Part shown: positions 16,403 to 25,881 of the stretch, piece by piece
How the letters are laid out: every line of letters begins with the position of its first letter
Numbering within the stretch: position 1 is the first letter of the stretch
Assembly (NCBI RefSeq): GCF_000316035.1
Contig: NZ_ANHX01000077.1
Location: 30,480-94,479, forward strand
Direction of reading: 5' to 3'
Origin: Paenibacillus sp. PAMC 26794
GTDB lineage: Bacteria; Bacillota; Bacilli; Paenibacillales; Paenibacillaceae
Length of the DNA stretch: 64,000 nt
The notes under the pieces: generated by a model
The model's input: the letters and a program-made list of their open reading frames with translations, nothing else
What the model was told of the DNA's origin: nothing
Database searches by the model: none
Made by a program: the position numbers and the translations under genes

Positions 16403-17284
16403 ATGCAAAAATCGAGAAGTGACCGTTTGTTCTACGGATGTGTCTACCTGCTGACCATACTGGCGGTTGTTGTCACGTTGTATCCCTTTCTGTACGTCAT
16501 TAGTATTTCATTCAGCTCGGTGGATGCCATCGAGAAACAAAAAGTTGTATTGTGGCCCGTTGGGTTTACCCTGTCAGGTTACCAAATGGTACTGCAATAT
16601 AAGGAGTTATGGGTTTCGTTCTACAACACCCTCTGGTACACCGTGGTTGGCACACTGTTGAACATAGTGGCAACATGTCTTGCCGCGTTTCCATTATCCA
16701 GACAGCAATTTTTCTTACGCCGCAAGCTGAATTTCTTCATCGCCTTCACCATGTATTTCTCGGGTGGACTCATTCCGGTCTACATGCTGATTACCTCGCT
16801 TGGGCTGTACAACACCCGCTGGGTTATGGTGCTGCCTGTGCTGGTGATTACGTTTAACGTCATGATCTGCCGCTCGGCCTTCGAAGGTATTCCGAATGAA
16901 ATTTTCGAAAGTGCCAGTATAGACGGGGCCAACGAGATGACGATGCTGTATCGTCTGGCGGTTCCGATCATCAAGCCAACACTGGCTGTACTCACGCTGT
17001 ACTACGCGGTATTCCACTGGAACAACTTTTTCACGGCCCTATTATATCTGGGCAAACAGGATATGCAGCCCTTACAGATGTTCCTGCGAAGAGTGCTGAT
17101 CATGGCTTCGCCGGAAGTGATGCAGAAGATGGGCGGTACGATGACATCTGGTGCGCTGGCGGTCTCCTCCCTTCAGGTTCGTTATGTATCCATTGTGGTC
17201 AGCATTCTACCTATTGTTACGATCTACCCGTTTATCCAACGGTACTTCGTTAAGGGAATCACCCTCGGAGCCGTGAAAGGATAG
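16403..17284 (+). CDS. Sugar ABC transporter permease 2 (LplC-like, CUT1)
   Basis: The 293-aa protein is the second transmembrane half of the sugar importer. It has six helices and an EAA loop FESASIDGANEMTMLYRLAVPIIKP near residues 170-195. AAAGGAGATCTGT precedes the ATG, 29 nt after the first permease. The C-terminus YFVKGITLGAVKG is typical for this subfamily. Together with the first permease and the lipoprotein it should import pectin-derived oligosaccharides, a substrate inferred from the downstream enzymes. Confidence 0.92.
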   Translation: MQKSRSDRLFYGCVYLLTILAVVVTLYPFLYVISISFSSVDAIEKQKVVLWPVGFTLSGYQMVLQYKELWVSFYNTLWYTVVGTLLNIVATCLAAFPLSRQQFFLRRKLNFFIAFTMYFSGGLIPVYMLITSLGLYNTRWVMVLPVLVITFNVMICRSAFEGIPNEIFESASIDGANEMTMLYRLAVPIIKPTLAVLTLYYAVFHWNNFFTALLYLGKQDMQPLQMFLRRVLIMASPEVMQKMGGTMTSGALAVSSLQVRYVSIVVSILPIVTIYPFIQRYFVKGITLGAVKG

Positions 17285-17352
17285 CTTTACTTACTTAAGT
17301 GTCATGTCATTCAAGGGAGTTCAAAGTGGTTCATACCAAGGAGGAATGATGG

Positions 17353-18948
17353 ATGAGATTTAAAGGGGCAGGAAGAAAAAGTGTAATCGCAGCGATACTG
17401 GCAATCAGCCTGGCGGGATGTAGCGGCGGAACAGGGGCGGGAACCGATGCGGGGAGCACCCCGTCCAGTTCGGAGCCAGCCTTCAATTATACCGGAGCAG
17501 GGCCGGTGACGGATCAACCGGATGCCAAGCTGTCTATTCTCGGCACCAACGCTTGGACGACCAATGTGGACTTGTCCACCGCAGCCATCGTTAAGAAAAT
17601 CGAGGGCAACGCCGGTGTGACGGTAGATTGGGATCTAATTCCGCCACAGAACTACGCGGATGCCGTAAATCCGAGGCTGGCTGCCGGTACCGGCCTGCCC
17701 GATATCGTGTACCTGCCGGATCAGGATCAGCTGATGAAATACATTAACAGCGGTCTGTTCATTCCGATTAATGATCTGGTGGAGAAGTACGGCGTAAATC
17801 TCAAAAAAATATATGAAAAGTCGCCTTCGGTCAAAGCCAGTTTAACAACGCCAGATGGTAAAATGTATTATATCCCGCAGCAGACGTTAACCCGCAACTA
17901 CATGCCGGTATTTATGGTTAATGTACGCTGGCTTGATAAGCTGGGATTAAGCGAGCCGACCACGCTGGATGAATTCACGGCGATGCTGCGCAAGTTCAAG
18001 ACTGATGACCCGAACGGCAACGGGCAGGCTGATGAGATTCCGCTTTCCATGGAAGCGAAATTTGTGTCAATGGCCTTTGGCCCGGCATTTGGACTTGATC
18101 TGTCCAACCAGTTTTATGCAGACGATCAGGGCAAAGTACATTTCAGCTATTATGAGCCTACCTACAAGGAGTACTTGACCTATCTGAACGGACTGTACAA
18201 GGAAGGTCTGCTTGGGGTGGATTATGCGAGTACCACGAGTGATCAGGTCACGTCGCGCATCTCTCAGGATGTGACGGGAGCAACGTTTAATTTTAGCTGG
18301 TATATGTCAATGGTCTACAGTCCGTTGTTCAAGGATTACAATCCGGAAGAGCCAATCATCAAAGGAATTTTACCACTGAAAGGACCGCATGGGGATCAGT
18401 TCTATGTAGGACGTACACCAGTGAGTGGCATCTTTGGCATTACACGCGATAGTAAAAATCCCGAACTTGCTTTCCGTTTCCTGGACTATGCCGTAAGTGA
18501 GGAAGCACAGACGTACTATACGTGGGGCATCAAGGATGACACGTATACGGAAGAGAATGGCGTGAAGACATTCACGGATAAAGGCAAGGACAATGAATAC
18601 ATCCAGAAGCTTGGCATTGGTCCGGTGAATCTGCCGAACATCCAATCGACCGATTCTGCTGATTCCGTCGTAGCCCCTTGGCATGCGAAGATGGATAAAG
18701 AACTGGAGCCGTATGTGCGCGAACCGTTCCCGTTTGTCTATGCCCTGCCGGATGAAGCGAGTGTGGAAAGCATGGCGATGCCTGACATCACGACATATGT
18801 GGAAGAGATGAACTTTAAGTTTATTAGCGGGGACGCCAGTCTGGATCAGTTTGACAGTTATATTGAGACGTTGAAGAAGATGAATATAGAGCAGGTTATT
18901 GCGGGCAGACAGGCACAATATGATCGTTATAAATCTGCACAGAAATAG
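17353..18948 (+). CDS. Extracellular solute-binding lipoprotein (LplA-like)
   Basis: The 531-aa precursor starts with a type II signal peptide: a basic N-terminus, a hydrophobic core and the lipobox LAGC with Cys23 as the lipidated residue. The mature protein is a family 1-type binding protein with features such as VSGIFGITRDSKNPELAFRFLDYAVSEEAQ. A DDPNGNGQADEIPL segment looks like a calcium-binding EF-type loop, common in this group. AAGGAGGA precedes the ATG. It is the receptor for the two permeases. Long Paenibacillus binding proteins of this type serve oligosaccharide importers. Confidence 0.92.
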   Translation: MRFKGAGRKSVIAAILAISLAGCSGGTGAGTDAGSTPSSSEPAFNYTGAGPVTDQPDAKLSILGTNAWTTNVDLSTAAIVKKIEGNAGVTVDWDLIPPQNYADAVNPRLAAGTGLPDIVYLPDQDQLMKYINSGLFIPINDLVEKYGVNLKKIYEKSPSVKASLTTPDGKMYYIPQQTLTRNYMPVFMVNVRWLDKLGLSEPTTLDEFTAMLRKFKTDDPNGNGQADEIPLSMEAKFVSMAFGPAFGLDLSNQFYADDQGKVHFSYYEPTYKEYLTYLNGLYKEGLLGVDYASTTSDQVTSRISQDVTGATFNFSWYMSMVYSPLFKDYNPEEPIIKGILPLKGPHGDQFYVGRTPVSGIFGITRDSKNPELAFRFLDYAVSEEAQTYYTWGIKDDTYTEENGVKTFTDKGKDNEYIQKLGIGPVNLPNIQSTDSADSVVAPWHAKMDKELEPYVREPFPFVYALPDEASVESMAMPDITTYVEEMNFKFISGDASLDQFDSYIETLKKMNIEQVIAGRQAQYDRYKSAQK

Positions 18949-18988
18949 GAAATTAGGGTTTTAGGCGTATGAGAGGTGTTGATTGATT

Positions 18989-19966
18989 TTGATAACCATT
19001 AAAGACATTGCCAAACTGGCGGGGGTGAGTTATAGCACGGTATCGAAGGCGCTGAATGATGATCCCCGAATCAAACCGGCAACGAAGCAGAAGGTGCTTG
19101 CCGTCGCGGAGAAACACCAGTATCGGAAAAATATGTTGGCCCGGCAGCTCTCCACGGGCAGAAGCAACATCATCGGTTTTGTGCTGGATGAGCTGAGCAA
19201 TCCGTTATTCTCGAACATCTCCGGTCGTCTGCACACCGAGCTGAAGAAGCGGGGATATCAGATGATCCTGGTTGTGGCGGATGATGGCGTGGATGTCTTT
19301 AGCCAGCTGCGCGTGGACGGATGTATTCTGTGGGACTATGCACTGGACAATCGGGAGATGTTCTGGAAAAAGTTCGCAACACTCAACATGCCATGTTTTG
19401 TGCTGGGTACAGATGAAGCGCCGAACTCTCCTTACATCAAGATTGATCGCAAAGAAGGGCTGTTCAAAGCAGTGGAGCATCTAAAATCGCTGGGCCACAG
19501 CCGAATCGGATTCATCGGCAACTCCCAGCATGTCAAGCTGGAGGGATACCGGGAAGCGTTGCAGCGTACGGGTCTGGATTTTAACGAAGACCATGTGCTG
19601 CCAGCGTATTCCTCCTGGGAGGACGGGTATTTTGCCATACGTAATCATGCGTTTGGGGCGGATTCGCCGACAGCTTTTATTGGACTGAACAACCTGGTCA
19701 CCCGAGGTGCGCTCCGGGCTTTGCTTGAGGCAGGTTACAGCGTTCCACGCGATATCTCGTTAATCGGGTATGATGATCTGCCGGATATGCAGTATGCCGA
19801 AGTGGCCTTGACAACGATTGGGCCGTCTCTGGATGAACTGGCCGTGCAGGCAGCGGAGCTGATTGTATCGTTAATCCGTGATGAACAGGTCGACGTTCCG
19901 GTAGTCATTCAGCCTAAGCTGAACCTTCGAAATTCAACGGCAGTTAGTCATACATGTATTAGGTGA
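18989..19966 (+). CDS. LacI family transcriptional regulator
   Basis: The 325-aa product has an N-terminal LacI HTH (ITIKDIAKLAGVSYSTVSKALND) with the hinge helix ARQLSTGRS, then a periplasmic-binding-like sensor domain to GYDDLPDMQYAEVALTTIGPSLDELA. TTG at 18989 and TTG at 18983 are both possible starts behind GAGAGGTG. I prefer 18989 because it gives the usual family N-terminus. It is encoded inside the pectin operon, and the palindromes at 15237 and 15413 are its likely operators. The inducer is probably a galacturonate-containing saccharide. Confidence 0.9.
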   Translation: MITIKDIAKLAGVSYSTVSKALNDDPRIKPATKQKVLAVAEKHQYRKNMLARQLSTGRSNIIGFVLDELSNPLFSNISGRLHTELKKRGYQMILVVADDGVDVFSQLRVDGCILWDYALDNREMFWKKFATLNMPCFVLGTDEAPNSPYIKIDRKEGLFKAVEHLKSLGHSRIGFIGNSQHVKLEGYREALQRTGLDFNEDHVLPAYSSWEDGYFAIRNHAFGADSPTAFIGLNNLVTRGALRALLEAGYSVPRDISLIGYDDLPDMQYAEVALTTIGPSLDELAVQAAELIVSLIRDEQVDVPVVIQPKLNLRNSTAVSHTCIR

Positions 19967-19992
19967 GTACAACATTCAAGGAGGAATTGCTT

Positions 19993-21105
19993 ATGCAGGT
20001 ACAGACACAGTTATCCTGGTCTGAGCGAATTGCAGCAACGATCATCCAGCAATGTGACGGGGACGGTTATCATGCGTTCCCTTCGGGACGATGGGCATAC
20101 GTGGAAGGCATGACCTTGATGGCGATGGCACGAACCGGGCAGTATTATGGCAAGCAAGAGTATGTTGATTTTATGAAAAAACATATGGACCTGTATATCC
20201 AGCCGGACGGCTCTATTGGCACCTATACTTTGGAAGAATATAATCTGGATCAGATTAATCAGGGGAAAAACCTGTTTGCATTACTGGATGGTGCTGAAGA
20301 TCAGCGTTACGCAGAAGCGGCGCATCTCCTGGCAGCACAGCTCGCAGGGCAACCCCGCACGTCGGAGGGTGGTTTCTGGCACAAAAAAATCTATCCATTC
20401 CAGATGTGGCTGGACGGCCTGTATATGTCGTCTCCCTTTCTGTCCGAGTATGCGAAGACATTTCATCGTCCCGAGTTATGGGATGAAGTTGCACATCAGA
20501 TTCTGCTGATCGAACGCCAGACCCGTGATCCGCGGACCGGGCTGCTCTATCATGGCTGGGATGAATCGAAGGAACAGGTCTGGGCAGATTCATCGACAGG
20601 GTGCTCGCCACACTTCTGGAGCCGGGCGATGGGCTGGTATGCCATGGCGATTGTAGACAGCGTGGAGCATTTCCCCGTGAATCATCCAAAGCGCGGAACC
20701 ATCATTGGTATCTTCGAACGGATGTGTCATGCTTTGGTACGCGTGCAGGAGCAGGAGAGCGGGTTATGGTTCCAGGTGCTGGATCAGGGCTTCCGCAAAG
20801 GCAACTATTTGGAAGCATCCGGGTCGAGCATGTTTGTATATGCACTTGCGAAGGGTGTGCGGCTGAGGTATCTGGAGCCGCATTTCAGAGCTGCTGCGGA
20901 GAAAGGATGGCAGGGACTTTCCTCCAGATTGATGGAGGAGACGGCTGACGGTGTGAAGCTGAACGGGATCTGTCACGGCGCAGGGCTCAGTCTGGATCGA
21001 GATGGCTCGTACAACTACTATGTAACCGAAGCAATTGTAAGCGATTCCTTTATGGGTGTGGCTCCGCTTCTGCTGGCAGCGCTGGAAATGGAGCGATTGC
21101 CATGA
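19993..21105 (+). CDS. GH105 unsaturated rhamnogalacturonyl/galacturonyl hydrolase (YteR-like)
   Basis: This 370-aa cytoplasmic enzyme removes the delta-4,5-unsaturated uronic acid left by pectate or rhamnogalacturonan lyases. IYPFQMWLDGLYMSSPFL holds Asp141, equivalent to the catalytic Asp143 of YteR, and HFWSRAMGWYAMAIVD and GASGSSMF-like segments (EASGSSMFVYAL) are typical of the (alpha/alpha)6 barrel. No signal peptide is present. AAGGAGGAA precedes ATG 19993; the GTG at 19963 overlaps the regulator gene and has no ribosome site. It overlaps the next gene by 4 nt. Confidence 0.9.
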   Translation: MQVQTQLSWSERIAATIIQQCDGDGYHAFPSGRWAYVEGMTLMAMARTGQYYGKQEYVDFMKKHMDLYIQPDGSIGTYTLEEYNLDQINQGKNLFALLDGAEDQRYAEAAHLLAAQLAGQPRTSEGGFWHKKIYPFQMWLDGLYMSSPFLSEYAKTFHRPELWDEVAHQILLIERQTRDPRTGLLYHGWDESKEQVWADSSTGCSPHFWSRAMGWYAMAIVDSVEHFPVNHPKRGTIIGIFERMCHALVRVQEQESGLWFQVLDQGFRKGNYLEASGSSMFVYALAKGVRLRYLEPHFRAAAEKGWQGLSSRLMEETADGVKLNGICHGAGLSLDRDGSYNYYVTEAIVSDSFMGVAPLLLAALEMERLP

Positions 21106-22154
21106 GCAAGCAGATGTCACCGAATATAGATATGGATCAATCGACGCGATATTATACCGTTGCTCTGGATGGGACGGGGGATTATCCTACTATTCAAGCC
21201 GCGATTGATGCCGTTCCGGACAACGGAACCGAAAGCTTCACGATCCGAATTAAGGCAGGCGTATATTACGAGAAGCTGGATATTGAGAAGCCTATGATTC
21301 ATCTGATCGGTGAGGGGGCGGAGCATACTGTCATTACATATGATGATTATGCGCTCAAGAAGTTCCCGGATGGGTCGCAGTATCATACCTTTTATTCCTA
21401 TACAGCCTTCATCGGAGCAGACGATTTTACAGCAGAGAGACTTTCTTTTGTTAACTCAGCCGGGCCGGGAAAGGTAGTGGGTCAGGCTTTGGCGGTGTAC
21501 GTGGATGGAGACCGCGCGGCCTTCCGCAGTTGTCGCTTTATGGGCCATCAGGATACGATTTTCACCGGCCCGCTGCCGGAGCAGCCCATGGATCGCAGTT
21601 ATTTTGGCGGACCACGCGATGGTGCCGAGCGGCGCAAACTGCGGCAGTATTTCGAGGACTGTTACATCGAAGGTGATATCGATTTTATTTTTGGTTCGGC
21701 TACGGTGGTGTTTAAGGGCTGCGAGATCTTTACGAAGAATCGTCTAACTGAGGCGGAGGCTGCGGATGGACAAGTGAACGGCTGGATTACCGCAGCCTCT
21801 ACGCCGGAGGATGTGCGTTACGGCTATGTGTTTCTGGACTGTGATCTGACCAGCAATGCTCCGCCGCAGTCGGTGTATCTGGGCAGACCGTGGCGTCATC
21901 ATGCCAAAGTCTGTTTTCTGAACTGCTGGATTGGTGCTCATGTGAAGCGGGAGGGATGGCACAACTGGAACAAGACAGATGCAGAGCAGACCGTTCAGTA
22001 TGCTGAATATAACAGCGCCGGACCTGGGGCGGAAGATACTTCGGGTCGCGTGCCTTGGGCCAAGTTACTGACAGAGCAGGAAGCTGTGGAATACTCCATA
22101 TCCCGGGTGTTATCCGGGAGCGATGGTTGGCAGCCACATGAGAAACTAGGGTAA
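21102..22154 (+). CDS. Pectin methylesterase (CE8), apparently cytoplasmic
   Basis: The 350-aa product is a parallel beta-helix pectinesterase that removes methyl esters from galacturonate. Signatures are present: GTGDYPTIQAAIDAVP, GHQDT (Asp151) and YIEGDIDFIFGSA (Asp194), the catalytic aspartate pair, Gln129 of the oxyanion hole and YLGRPW with the substrate-binding Arg. The protein starts directly with MSKQMSPNIDMD and has no signal peptide. It therefore should act inside the cell on imported methylated oligomers. The ATGA overlap with the GH105 gene implies coupled translation. Confidence 0.92.
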   Translation: MSKQMSPNIDMDQSTRYYTVALDGTGDYPTIQAAIDAVPDNGTESFTIRIKAGVYYEKLDIEKPMIHLIGEGAEHTVITYDDYALKKFPDGSQYHTFYSYTAFIGADDFTAERLSFVNSAGPGKVVGQALAVYVDGDRAAFRSCRFMGHQDTIFTGPLPEQPMDRSYFGGPRDGAERRKLRQYFEDCYIEGDIDFIFGSATVVFKGCEIFTKNRLTEAEAADGQVNGWITAASTPEDVRYGYVFLDCDLTSNAPPQSVYLGRPWRHHAKVCFLNCWIGAHVKREGWHNWNKTDAEQTVQYAEYNSAGPGAEDTSGRVPWAKLLTEQEAVEYSISRVLSGSDGWQPHEKLG

Positions 22155-22184
22155 GCACAGAACGATTGCTATAAAATATCAACA

Positions 22185-22228
22185 AAAGCCTCCAGGCTCC
22201 CCGCTAATGCGAAGAGTATGGAGGCTTT
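22185..22228. terminator. Terminator between pectin operon and aldo/keto reductase
   Basis: AAAGCCTCC pairs with GGAGGCTTT across a 26-nt loop, between two convergent transcription units. U-runs are short (three to four), so strength is uncertain. Confidence 0.65.
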
Positions 22229-22245
22229 GGAGTATCATTCTTTAT

Positions 22246-23103
22246 TTAGAAATCGAAGTTGTCCGGATCAGGTCCAACACGTACATCTTCGTTCAGAGCA
22301 CTGATCTGATCGATCTCTTCATTTGAAAGTTCAAAGTCGAAGATAGAGGAATTCTCAATAATCCGGTTTTCCTTGGTCGACTTCGGAATGGTAATGACTC
22401 CATTTTGCAGATCCCAACGCAGGATTACTTGTGCAACCGATTTGCCTTTGGTTGAAGCAATCGCCGTAAGTACTGGATTGTCCAACAGCTGACCTTGCAT
22501 TAGAGGCGACCAAGCTTCAAGCTGGATACCATGCTTCTCACAGAAGGCTTTAAGCTCAACCTGAGTCAGGTGAGGGTGGTATTCCACCTGATTGATCATC
22601 GGTTTCACTTTGGCATCCTGCATCAGGTCTTCGAGATGATGAATCTGGAAGTTGCTCACACCGATGGCCTTAATACGGCCGGCTGCATACAGCTCCTCGA
22701 TTGCTTTCCAGGCTGCTTTGTATTTGCCTGCCTTAGGCCAGTGAATCAGATACAGGTCAAGGTATTCCAGTCCCAGTTTGTCCAATGTGGTATCAAAAGC
22801 CGCAAGTGTCTCCTCATATCCGAGGTCTGCATTCCATAGTTTAGATGTAACAAACAGTTCTTCGCGTTTCAGGTTGTTTTCTTGCAAAGCTTCTGCAATT
22901 GCTTGGCCCACACCGGCTTCATTGCCGTAAATTGCAGCAGTATCGATGCTGCGGTAGCCATGTTTAATCGCATTTTTCACGGCCTCAATCAGTTCAGATC
23001 CTTCTTCTACCTTAAATACACCCAGTCCGAACCAAGGCATAGAAACACCGTTATGCAGAGTTACTGTGGATTGTAAATGTTGTGCAATTTGAGCTGTTGT
23101 CAT
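22246..23103 (-). CDS. Aldo/keto reductase (YvgN/2,5-diketogluconate reductase type)
   Basis: The 285-aa TIM-barrel enzyme reduces carbonyls with NADPH. The catalytic tetrad is visible in order: Asp (SIDTAAIYGNE), Tyr of the same segment, Lys (VTSKLWN) and His (YLIHWP). GVSNFQIHHL and ITIPKSTKENRI are the cofactor segments. AAGGAGG precedes the ATG. The resemblance is to B. subtilis YvgN/YtbE, which detoxify methylglyoxal. It is separate from the pectin operon. A 15-bp palindrome TATTATAGTATAATA lies upstream at 23207-23221 but is AT-rich. Confidence 0.9.
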   Translation of the reverse strand: MTTAQIAQHLQSTVTLHNGVSMPWFGLGVFKVEEGSELIEAVKNAIKHGYRSIDTAAIYGNEAGVGQAIAEALQENNLKREELFVTSKLWNADLGYEETLAAFDTTLDKLGLEYLDLYLIHWPKAGKYKAAWKAIEELYAAGRIKAIGVSNFQIHHLEDLMQDAKVKPMINQVEYHPHLTQVELKAFCEKHGIQLEAWSPLMQGQLLDNPVLTAIASTKGKSVAQVILRWDLQNGVITIPKSTKENRIIENSSIFDFELSNEEIDQISALNEDVRVGPDPDNFDF

Positions 23104-23297
23104 GAGATTTCCTCCTTAAAGTGTGTAAAAATCAGTCATATTAAGCTGAATTTCCGTTTTTATATCATACAAAATTAAATCATAGTAGATCAAATTGGGT
23201 TCAACGTATTATAGTATAATAAAATACCATGTGAAACCGGTTCCCCTTGAAGGCTGGAACTGATAAATATAGAGTGAGACCTATGGTCGGATGGAAA

Positions 23298-24512
23298 TTA
23301 GAACGAAGCTTTCTCCATTTCGACTGATGCATGTTGATCCCTGTTTTCCAGCATTTTAGCCCAAGCGGTCAGGATTACAGCTACGAGAACCATCAAGGCT
23401 CCGACCCATGTCGTGTGAATCAAACCAATGGAGTCATTGATCACTCCACCCAAATAGGCACCTATAGCGATCCCTGCATTAAATGCGGCGATGTTAAAGG
23501 CTGAGGCTACATCCTTGGCCTGTGGTGCATATCGTTCAGCCAAGGTTACAACGTACATCTGAAGACCAGGTACATTCATGAAGGCGAGCAGGCCCATACC
23601 CATAATGGTGAGCAGTGCTGCCAACTTAAACGGGACGGTGAAGTACATCACGCCGAGAATGATGGTCTGAATGATGAACATGTAGAAGAGCGCCTTGAGC
23701 GGGTTGCGATTGGCTGCTCTGCCGCCGATGATGTTGCCAATAGCGATGGCTATTCCGTACAACAACAGAATGAACGCTACTGTTTTCTCGGAATAACCGC
23801 TAATATCATGCAACAACGGGGACAGATACGTAAAGACAACAAATGTTCCTCCGTACCCGACAGCAGTGATGGCAAAAGCAAGTAGCAAGCGTCCACCTGT
23901 AACGAGCTTCAGCTGATCCCGAAATGTTGTCCGTGTTCCTCGCTTCAACGTGGATGGCACGAGTATCAGGTTTCCGATCATTGCAATGATGCCAACCACA
24001 ACAATCAGGATAAAGGCAGCGCGCCAGCCCCAATGTTGGCCGATGAGTGTACCGAGAGGTACACCGGTTACTGTGGCAATGGTTAGACCGGAGAACATGA
24101 TGGCAATAGCACCTGCCCTACGGTTGGCAGGCACCAGATCGGCTGCGATCGTGGAGCCTATGGACATGAACACCCCGTGTGCCAGAGCGGACACTACTCG
24201 TGCAATGAGTAACATGGTGATGCCCGTCGATAGTGCAGCCATCGTGTTACCCGCAATGAAGACAATCATGATGGCAAGCAATAGCGTTTTGCGTGATATG
24301 GTAGACGTCAGTGAGGTCAGAACAGGAGCCCCAAAGGTAACGCCTAATGCATATAAAGTAACGGTCAGTCCCGCAGTAGTTACGGAAATGCCCAGGTCAT
24401 CTGCAATGAGGGGCAGTAGCCCAACGCTGATAAACTCTGTGGTACCGATCGCGAATGCACTAATGGCCAGCGCAAGCAATGCCCATGTGCTGTGTTTGGA
24501 TTCTTGTAACAT
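23298..24512 (-). CDS. MFS transporter, DHA1 family (AraJ/YdhP-like)
   Basis: The 404-aa product has 12 predicted helices. ALAISAFAIGTTEFISVGLLPLIADDLGIS is the N-terminal signature of the AraJ/sugar-efflux/chloramphenicol-exporter group, and LLIARVVSALAHGVFMSIGS is the motif C region. The start is ATG 24512 after GGAG; an in-frame upstream ATG adds 14 residues without a site. It is divergent from the HxlR regulator gene, and the repeated element at 24590-24626 lies between the starts. It is therefore probably repressed by that regulator and induced by electrophiles or drugs (inference). Confidence 0.9.
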   Translation of the reverse strand: MLQESKHSTWALLALAISAFAIGTTEFISVGLLPLIADDLGISVTTAGLTVTLYALGVTFGAPVLTSLTSTISRKTLLLAIMIVFIAGNTMAALSTGITMLLIARVVSALAHGVFMSIGSTIAADLVPANRRAGAIAIMFSGLTIATVTGVPLGTLIGQHWGWRAAFILIVVVGIIAMIGNLILVPSTLKRGTRTTFRDQLKLVTGGRLLLAFAITAVGYGGTFVVFTYLSPLLHDISGYSEKTVAFILLLYGIAIAIGNIIGGRAANRNPLKALFYMFIIQTIILGVMYFTVPFKLAALLTIMGMGLLAFMNVPGLQMYVVTLAERYAPQAKDVASAFNIAAFNAGIAIGAYLGGVINDSIGLIHTTWVGALMVLVAVILTAWAKMLENRDQHASVEMEKASF

Positions 24513-24589
24513 TTCTTGCTCCACTCCCCCGAATGTAGATTTACGTACCGGCAAATGCTATTATGAATTACTCGGTATACAATGAACAG

Positions 24590-24626
24590 TACGTACTTTT
24601 TAGTACCCTACGTACTTTTTGGTGCC
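24590..24626. promoter_or_regulatory. Two direct 18-bp HxlR-type operator elements
   Basis: TACGTACTTTTTAGTACC (24590-24607) and TACGTACTTTTTGGTGCC (24609-24626) repeat with a 19-bp period. Each contains the TACT-N-AGTA-like dyad seen in HxlR-family operators. They lie between the divergent MFS and HxlR genes. The same element appears twice at 52184-52221 upstream of the tautomerase and namA genes. Confidence 0.65.
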
Positions 24627-24677
24627 TATACAGCTTATGTTCGGATGTAATTCAATTCATCAGGGAGGAAGCAAGTT

Positions 24678-25073
24678 ATGGTTAGAAAAAAATATAACAT
24701 CTCGGTTGAAGCTACCCTAGAAGTGATCGGTGGCAAGTGGAAATGTGTCATTCTCTGTCATCTGACACATGGGAAAAGACGAACCAGTGATCTCAAGCGT
24801 ATTATGCCCGCAATTACACAGAAAATGTTAACACAGCAACTGAGAGAGCTTGAAAACGACGGAATCGTAAACCGAATCGTATATAATCAGGTCCCTCCCA
24901 AAGTAGAATACGAATTGAGTGATTACGGGAGAAGTCTTGAACCGATTCTTAATGCGCTCTGTAATTGGGGAGATCAACATATTGTGAAGGAATACGGAGA
25001 CAAATCAGCAGTTCTGGAAGATAATGGACTCAATGATTTTAACTCTGACAATAGGGAGCTGGTGCAACCGTGA
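24678..25073 (+). CDS. HxlR family transcriptional regulator
   Basis: The 131-aa winged-helix protein has the HxlR core: VEATLEVIGGKWKCVILCHL, RRTSDLKRIMPAITQKMLTQQLRELENDGIVNR and PPKVEYELSDYGRSLEPIL. Relatives such as YodB and HypR sense quinones, aldehydes or disulfide stress through cysteines. Here the position where many members have Cys (CPVEATL) is Ser (ISVEATL), but Cys23 and Cys27 lie in helix 1, so sensing may differ. GGGAGGAAG precedes the ATG. It overlaps the AIM24 gene by 4 nt and is divergent from the MFS gene. Confidence 0.9.
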   Translation: MVRKKYNISVEATLEVIGGKWKCVILCHLTHGKRRTSDLKRIMPAITQKMLTQQLRELENDGIVNRIVYNQVPPKVEYELSDYGRSLEPILNALCNWGDQHIVKEYGDKSAVLEDNGLNDFNSDNRELVQP

Positions 25074-25747
25074 ACTATGAGATTTTATATGATGGTGCTT
25101 TTGCGATGCTCAAGGTACATTTGCAGCGGGGAGAGCGGTTCAAGGCTGAGAGCGGTGCGATGGTATCTATGACTCCTACGGTTGAACTGAAGGGTTCAGC
25201 AGAAGGTGGGATGTTTGCCGGGTTCGGTCGGATGCTGAGCGGGGAGAAGTTTTTCTTTCAGGAACTGACGGCTGCGGGCGGATCGGCAGAGATTCTGCTC
25301 TCACCTTCAAGCATGGGCGATGTAGAAGCTGTTGAATTGGACGGTTCCTATTCACTCTATGTGCAGAAAGACGGATTTCTGGCAGGAACCGAGGGCATTC
25401 AGGTGAATACCAAAATGCAAAACCTGAAAAAAGGTCTCTTTTCGGGAGAAGGTTTCTTCATTATTGAGATCAGTGGACGTGGAACCGTATTTCTGTCTTC
25501 CTATGGTGCCATCCATGCGATTAATCTGGCAGCAGGTGAAGAAATGATCGTGGATAACGCCCATTTGGTGGCATGGCCTCATTATGTAGATTACCGTATT
25601 GAGAAAGCTTCACAGGGCTGGTTATCCAGTGTTACAAGTGGAGAAGGACTGGTATGTCGGTTCCGGGGAGAAGGAACTATTCTTATACAGAGCCGCAATC
25701 CGCAAGGATTCGGACAATGGGTGAAGCAGTTTATCCCTGCACGCTAA
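25070..25747 (+). CDS. AIM24/TIGR00266 family protein
   Basis: The 225-aa product is a beta-rich AIM24-family protein. It starts NYEILYDGAFAMLKVHLQRGERFKAESGAMVSM and contains glycine-rich repeats (SAEGGMFAGFGRMLSGEKFFFQ, GEGFFIIEISGRGTVFLSSYGAIH) typical of the family. The GTG start overlaps the HxlR stop codon, so translation is likely coupled. Molecular function is not established for bacterial members. Being in one operon with a redox-type regulator suggests a stress role, which is inference. Confidence 0.88.
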   Translation: MNYEILYDGAFAMLKVHLQRGERFKAESGAMVSMTPTVELKGSAEGGMFAGFGRMLSGEKFFFQELTAAGGSAEILLSPSSMGDVEAVELDGSYSLYVQKDGFLAGTEGIQVNTKMQNLKKGLFSGEGFFIIEISGRGTVFLSSYGAIHAINLAAGEEMIVDNAHLVAWPHYVDYRIEKASQGWLSSVTSGEGLVCRFRGEGTILIQSRNPQGFGQWVKQFIPAR

Positions 25748-25881
25748 TTATTTTTTTGAGAAAGAACACACAGAGTTGCAACGGATATGTTTCCATCATC
25801 GTTATATGAATAATGGATTTACTTCATTGACTAACGGGTATATATTCTGTTGCATAAGGTCGCACATCATGGAGGTATGAG

